Shown here: positions 60,764 through 64,000 of the stretch, piece by piece
How positions within the stretch are numbered: position 1 is the first letter of the stretch
Layout: the number at the start of each line of letters is the position of its first letter
DNA from: Marsupella aquatica
Lineage: Eukaryota; Marchantiophyta
Direction of reading: 5' to 3'
Length of the DNA: 64,000 bases
Assembly: GCA_973895155.1 (NCBI GenBank)
Contig: OZ316898.1
Coordinates: 10,354,001-10,418,000, forward strand
Made by a program: the position numbers and the translations under genes
The notes under the pieces: generated by a model
Database searches by the model: none
Told to the model about the DNA's origin: nothing
The model's input: the letters and a program-made list of their open reading frames with translations, nothing else

Positions 60764-63732
60764 TAGAAGTCTGGTTCATAACGACGTCTGACAGGAACGG
60801 GCTTCTTCCCAAGTTTTCCGTGAGTTTCCAGTGGAGATCCAGGTGTAGTGAATGACTACGTCTCACATAAACTACACACCCCAAAAGTCAGCCATGGGTT
60901 TCAACTGAGATGCAGATGTGGAGGATGACAAATTTTTTGTGTGAAGAAAAGTACATGAGTCCTCCACCTCCCGACGGAAATGTTATGGATGCAGTCTTGC
61001 GTACCCAGCAATCTCCACAAATGTTTAGTGAGTGACACGTCTCTAGGGATGAGTTTCTTCTTTGCAGAAACTGGGACGGTTGCGAGTCTCCTGTTCCCGA
61101 GATTCACCCGTAGCTTCAGTGCGATGCGGTTCTTCAGTTTGGGTTGCTGATGTAGGATTTGAGTTTCAAGAACCGTGTCACTGAGTACTTTCCACGCGTT
61201 AATTGGGCTGCGAGTTAATCACGCGTTCATGTATGACTACGTCGTTGCGTGAGTTGCAGAGCCTTGCATTCACTTCAATGTAACGCTAGTTGGCTCCATG
61301 ATGGATAAGGTACAAATATCCAGAGGTTCCTCCTAAGCAGGAAGCTTGATGCAGTCTGGAGATACCAAAAATAAGTACTTCGAGAATTCTGGAAAGCTAG
61401 CAAGAACGTCAAAAACGACACAACTGTACTGGATGAACTCCTACATCCACGAGTTCCCCGTGATCGTTGGGAAGCGTTTGTGGGTCTGAGGTTTCCACGT
61501 AACTAGCACAGAAGCAATAAAAACTTTGACCAATTTTTTGGGTCCAAATCCGACAGCATCTTCGACGTCCCAAGCAGAAAACTGTGCAAGAGCCCAATGG
61601 TGAACCTACACCAGCAGTGGAGAGTTTTAATTTGCCGGTCCTAAATGTCCTTACGCCACCACCTGTTTTGACATGTCCTACAGATGTTGGTATGGCTTAG
61701 AATCATTGCGATTAGGTTTCAAGTGTGTGGGTCATGCTTTCGCCCGTGTTCGCAAGGGCCTGGAATGCTGAGGATGGGCTTTCTGCCTGAATTCGTTGGA
61801 AGCTCTAGAAAGTCCTACGTGTAAAACTATGCAGCGAATATTTTGATGAGCACCTTGTTCCCTTAATCGCTAGTCACAAGTAGAGACAACGCACAAAACA
61901 GCTTCCAGGAACATGTGGGCAATCAGAAGTGAATCGCTATAGCCAGAAGATGCGAGAAATGCACAACAAATTTGAGGACCAATCATAACTGACCCTCTCT
62001 GACAATGCAGGAGGAGCATTTATGAAGGTTCCCCCAACAATAAATTGGGGCGGGGTGCAACAATAAATTGGGGCTGGGTGCAGGAGGAGCATTTATGAAG
62101 CTTCTTGCACAATAAATGGGGGCGGGGTAACAACAAAGAAGGCGGGGAATCGAACTTCATGAACTCGTCCCAAATTAGGCTACCTGAACTTTAGCAAAGG
62201 TCTCCAGATGGTAATTAAACCGTTTGAAACCCCACCTAGCATAGTGCCACAATTCCTGCCTAACAAAGCTAATTTCCTTCTGCAGTACAACAAATGATCC
62301 TGACTTTCTCTATGGGATGTCTTCTAAATATCATGAGTAAAACAAGAACTCACACAACTTTCTCTGGGCTGCCCCTAAAGAAGAATGATGCACCGGCCAA
62401 GTCAAACACATCGATGGGCTCAAACCCATGCTGCTTTGCAGATTTATGGCTCTATAGATAGATAGATAAGAAGAATGATGCACCGGCCAAGTCAACACAT
62501 CGATGGACTCAAACCCATGCTGCTTTGCAGATTTATGGCTCTATAGATAGATAGATTCACCATCTTTTATAGGGACATGCTTTGCAGAGTTATAGCTCTA
62601 CAGATAGATTCAACCTTAATAGGAATATGCTTTGTAGCTTTATAGTTTCACCATCTTTGGGGATGAAATCGATTGAGTCATACATCTGTTGAAGTTTTGC
62701 CATCTTCACTTGGTGTATGCTTTGCAGCTTATAGTTTCACCATCTTTGCTTGGAATCGAATGAGTGATTCTTCGCGCTTGATGAAGTTTCACCATCTTCG
62801 AATTGAGTCCAGTTATTCTGACCCTTGATAAGTCATTTCTGCTACTTTAGAGCTATAGCGGGTTATCTAATCTTCCTTATTCACTAAGAAACTAACTCGA
62901 ACGTTGCCACGGGTACTCTCGGACATATATTTTGGGTGACGGGTACTTTTAATGAAAAATAGGTTTTCTTTCGTAACACTAGTGACCTTGGTCAAAGGGG
63001 TAGCCCAGTTTGTACAGTGCATGTTAGTTTGACTAGCCCTATTGGGCACCCAAGGATCACGGCTATTGGGCACCCAAGGATCACGGGAACAGCGCTGAGC
63101 TGACATCCCACATTCAGTTCCGACAAAAATTGGGAAACAAGTGATACATCTCATCTCCCTCGTGTGTTTTCTTGTCGTCAATTTGATGAGCAAGTTCAAT
63201 CCTCCACATAAGTAATTCTGGATTCAAAGAAAATGGGCCGGGTTGGTTGTATACAATGGGTCATTCCAACGTGTACACTCTGCGATCTTGAGATCTAAAT
63301 TGTGTGTATCCAAGACCATAGCATACAGCTTGAGCCAAGACAACCATTAAAATTTCAACCAAACTCACCAGGCTTCGAAATTTCGAAGGTGAGTTTTCAA
63401 ATTTCATCCAAGACTACCATAGACATTGACAGACCAGCGACTGGGCAGAGTGACCTTCCAAATTCATCAATGCCGAGAGATGGTCGACTTCATGAAATGA
63501 GCTCAAAATGTAACGAGTTGATATGTACAAAGAGGATATAACAGCCTTCGCATGGGGGAAACATGCAAATCTCTGTTTTAAGGCGATTGAATGTATCACT
63601 AACACCAATACCTGATCCAGGTATGCCCCAGCTTTGAGAACCACATGACTACAAATTTTATGGACCGGTCACAAAACTTTATCCATTACTTCAACTCCAA
63701 CTTCAAGCAAAACCATCATATCACGCCATAAA
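60764..63732. other. Downstream region of VPS33 with small tandem duplications
   Basis: Includes an imperfect duplication at 62005-62115 (caggaggagcatttatgaag, ataaattggggc), a two-copy unit of about 89 bp at about 62380-62555 (aagaatgatgcaccggccaa … tatagatagatagat) and a 24-bp duplication at 63043-63089 (attgggcacccaaggatcac). Open frames here look like chance. No gene supported. Confidence 0.45.
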
Positions 63733-63843
63733 TCAGACAGCCATTGGCTCAGGTTTAGTCGAGGGGCGAGGTGGTATTTCTTCGTAGTAGAGAGGAAGCT
63801 CATCCCCGGGATAGAAATGTCTGGTCACTCCGTCCGCATCGAT
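63733..63843 (-). CDS. Last exon of an unidentified gene, cut by the window's right edge
   Basis: After an acceptor (ATTGCAG) the minus strand reads IDADGVTRHFYPGDELPLYY, then EEIPPRPSTKPEPMAV and TGA at 63735-63733. The tidy frame, the good splice acceptor and a proline-rich C-terminus support a real terminal exon. I do not recognise the protein. The preceding exon is presumably at or beyond the right edge; 63850-64000 shows no clear coding frame. Confidence 0.55.
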   Translation of the reverse strand: MDADGVTRHFYPGDELPLYYEEIPPRPSTKPEPMAV

Positions 63844-64000
63844 CTGCAATACGAGTAAATCAGATTCAGAGATACAGAAACAAACTCAGTGGACTCCTTC
63901 AGAAAGTCATATCCAGGCACATCAGATGTTAACCCTGAGGAACGTTTCCAGCTGTTGCCTACTAAAAGGTCTCCCTCAGAGGATCAACTTTTCTATCACC

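Noticed and set aside
1-64000. CRISPR arrays, operons, bacterial elements
   Set aside because: Spliced plant genes throughout; the tandem repeats lack unique spacers of constant length.

Overview
The window is nuclear DNA from a land plant. The spliced genes have plant-type short introns (GT-AG, plus one GC-AG), and their closest remembered relatives are plant proteins: mitochondrial basic amino-acid carrier BAC1, SET-domain protein SDG40, a PL1 pectate lyase, the small subunit of serine palmitoyltransferase, and VPS33. Gene islands alternate with long AT-rich, repeat-laden stretches that hold LINE, LTR and DDE-transposon debris. The divergence from Arabidopsis would fit a seed-free plant (bryophyte or lycophyte), but that is a guess. 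Exon models were assembled by eye from splice signals, reading phase and family knowledge.

Layout. 0-30 kb is the gene-rich part: a gene end running in from the left edge (+); the BAC1-type carrier (-, 8 exons); two decayed coding regions (-, about 5.8-7.1 and 8.2-9.5 kb); a secreted pectate lyase (-, 4 exons); SDG40 (-, 6 exons) with a decayed CASP-like gene inside its second intron; the C-terminal exons of a GH38 alpha-mannosidase (+); and an ssSPT gene (-, 2 exons). 30-47 kb is AT-rich and carries a DDE transposase gene broken into two halves in opposite orientation (37.8-40.0 kb minus, 45.7-46.4 kb plus), a tRNA-derived SINE-like piece and several degenerate minisatellites. 47-56 kb is retroelement territory: a LINE ORF1 with a DUF4283-like region and a zinc knuckle, and an element with a candidate LTR of about 194 bp and a gag-like ORF. 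56-64 kb has tandem duplications, a TATA box and the intronless VPS33 gene, then repeats and the last exon of a gene that runs in from the right edge (-).

The intact genes are ordinary housekeeping or cell-wall genes with no evident joint pathway: mitochondrial arginine/ornithine transport, pectin degradation, protein lysine methylation, sphingolipid synthesis and vacuolar membrane fusion. I found no convincing new multi-gene system. The most unusual points are the split transposase, whose exon ends match at the break; the CASP-like relic nested in an SDG40 intron; the pectate lyase lacking the usual calcium-site aspartates; the long N-terminal extension of ssSPT; and the single-exon VPS33.
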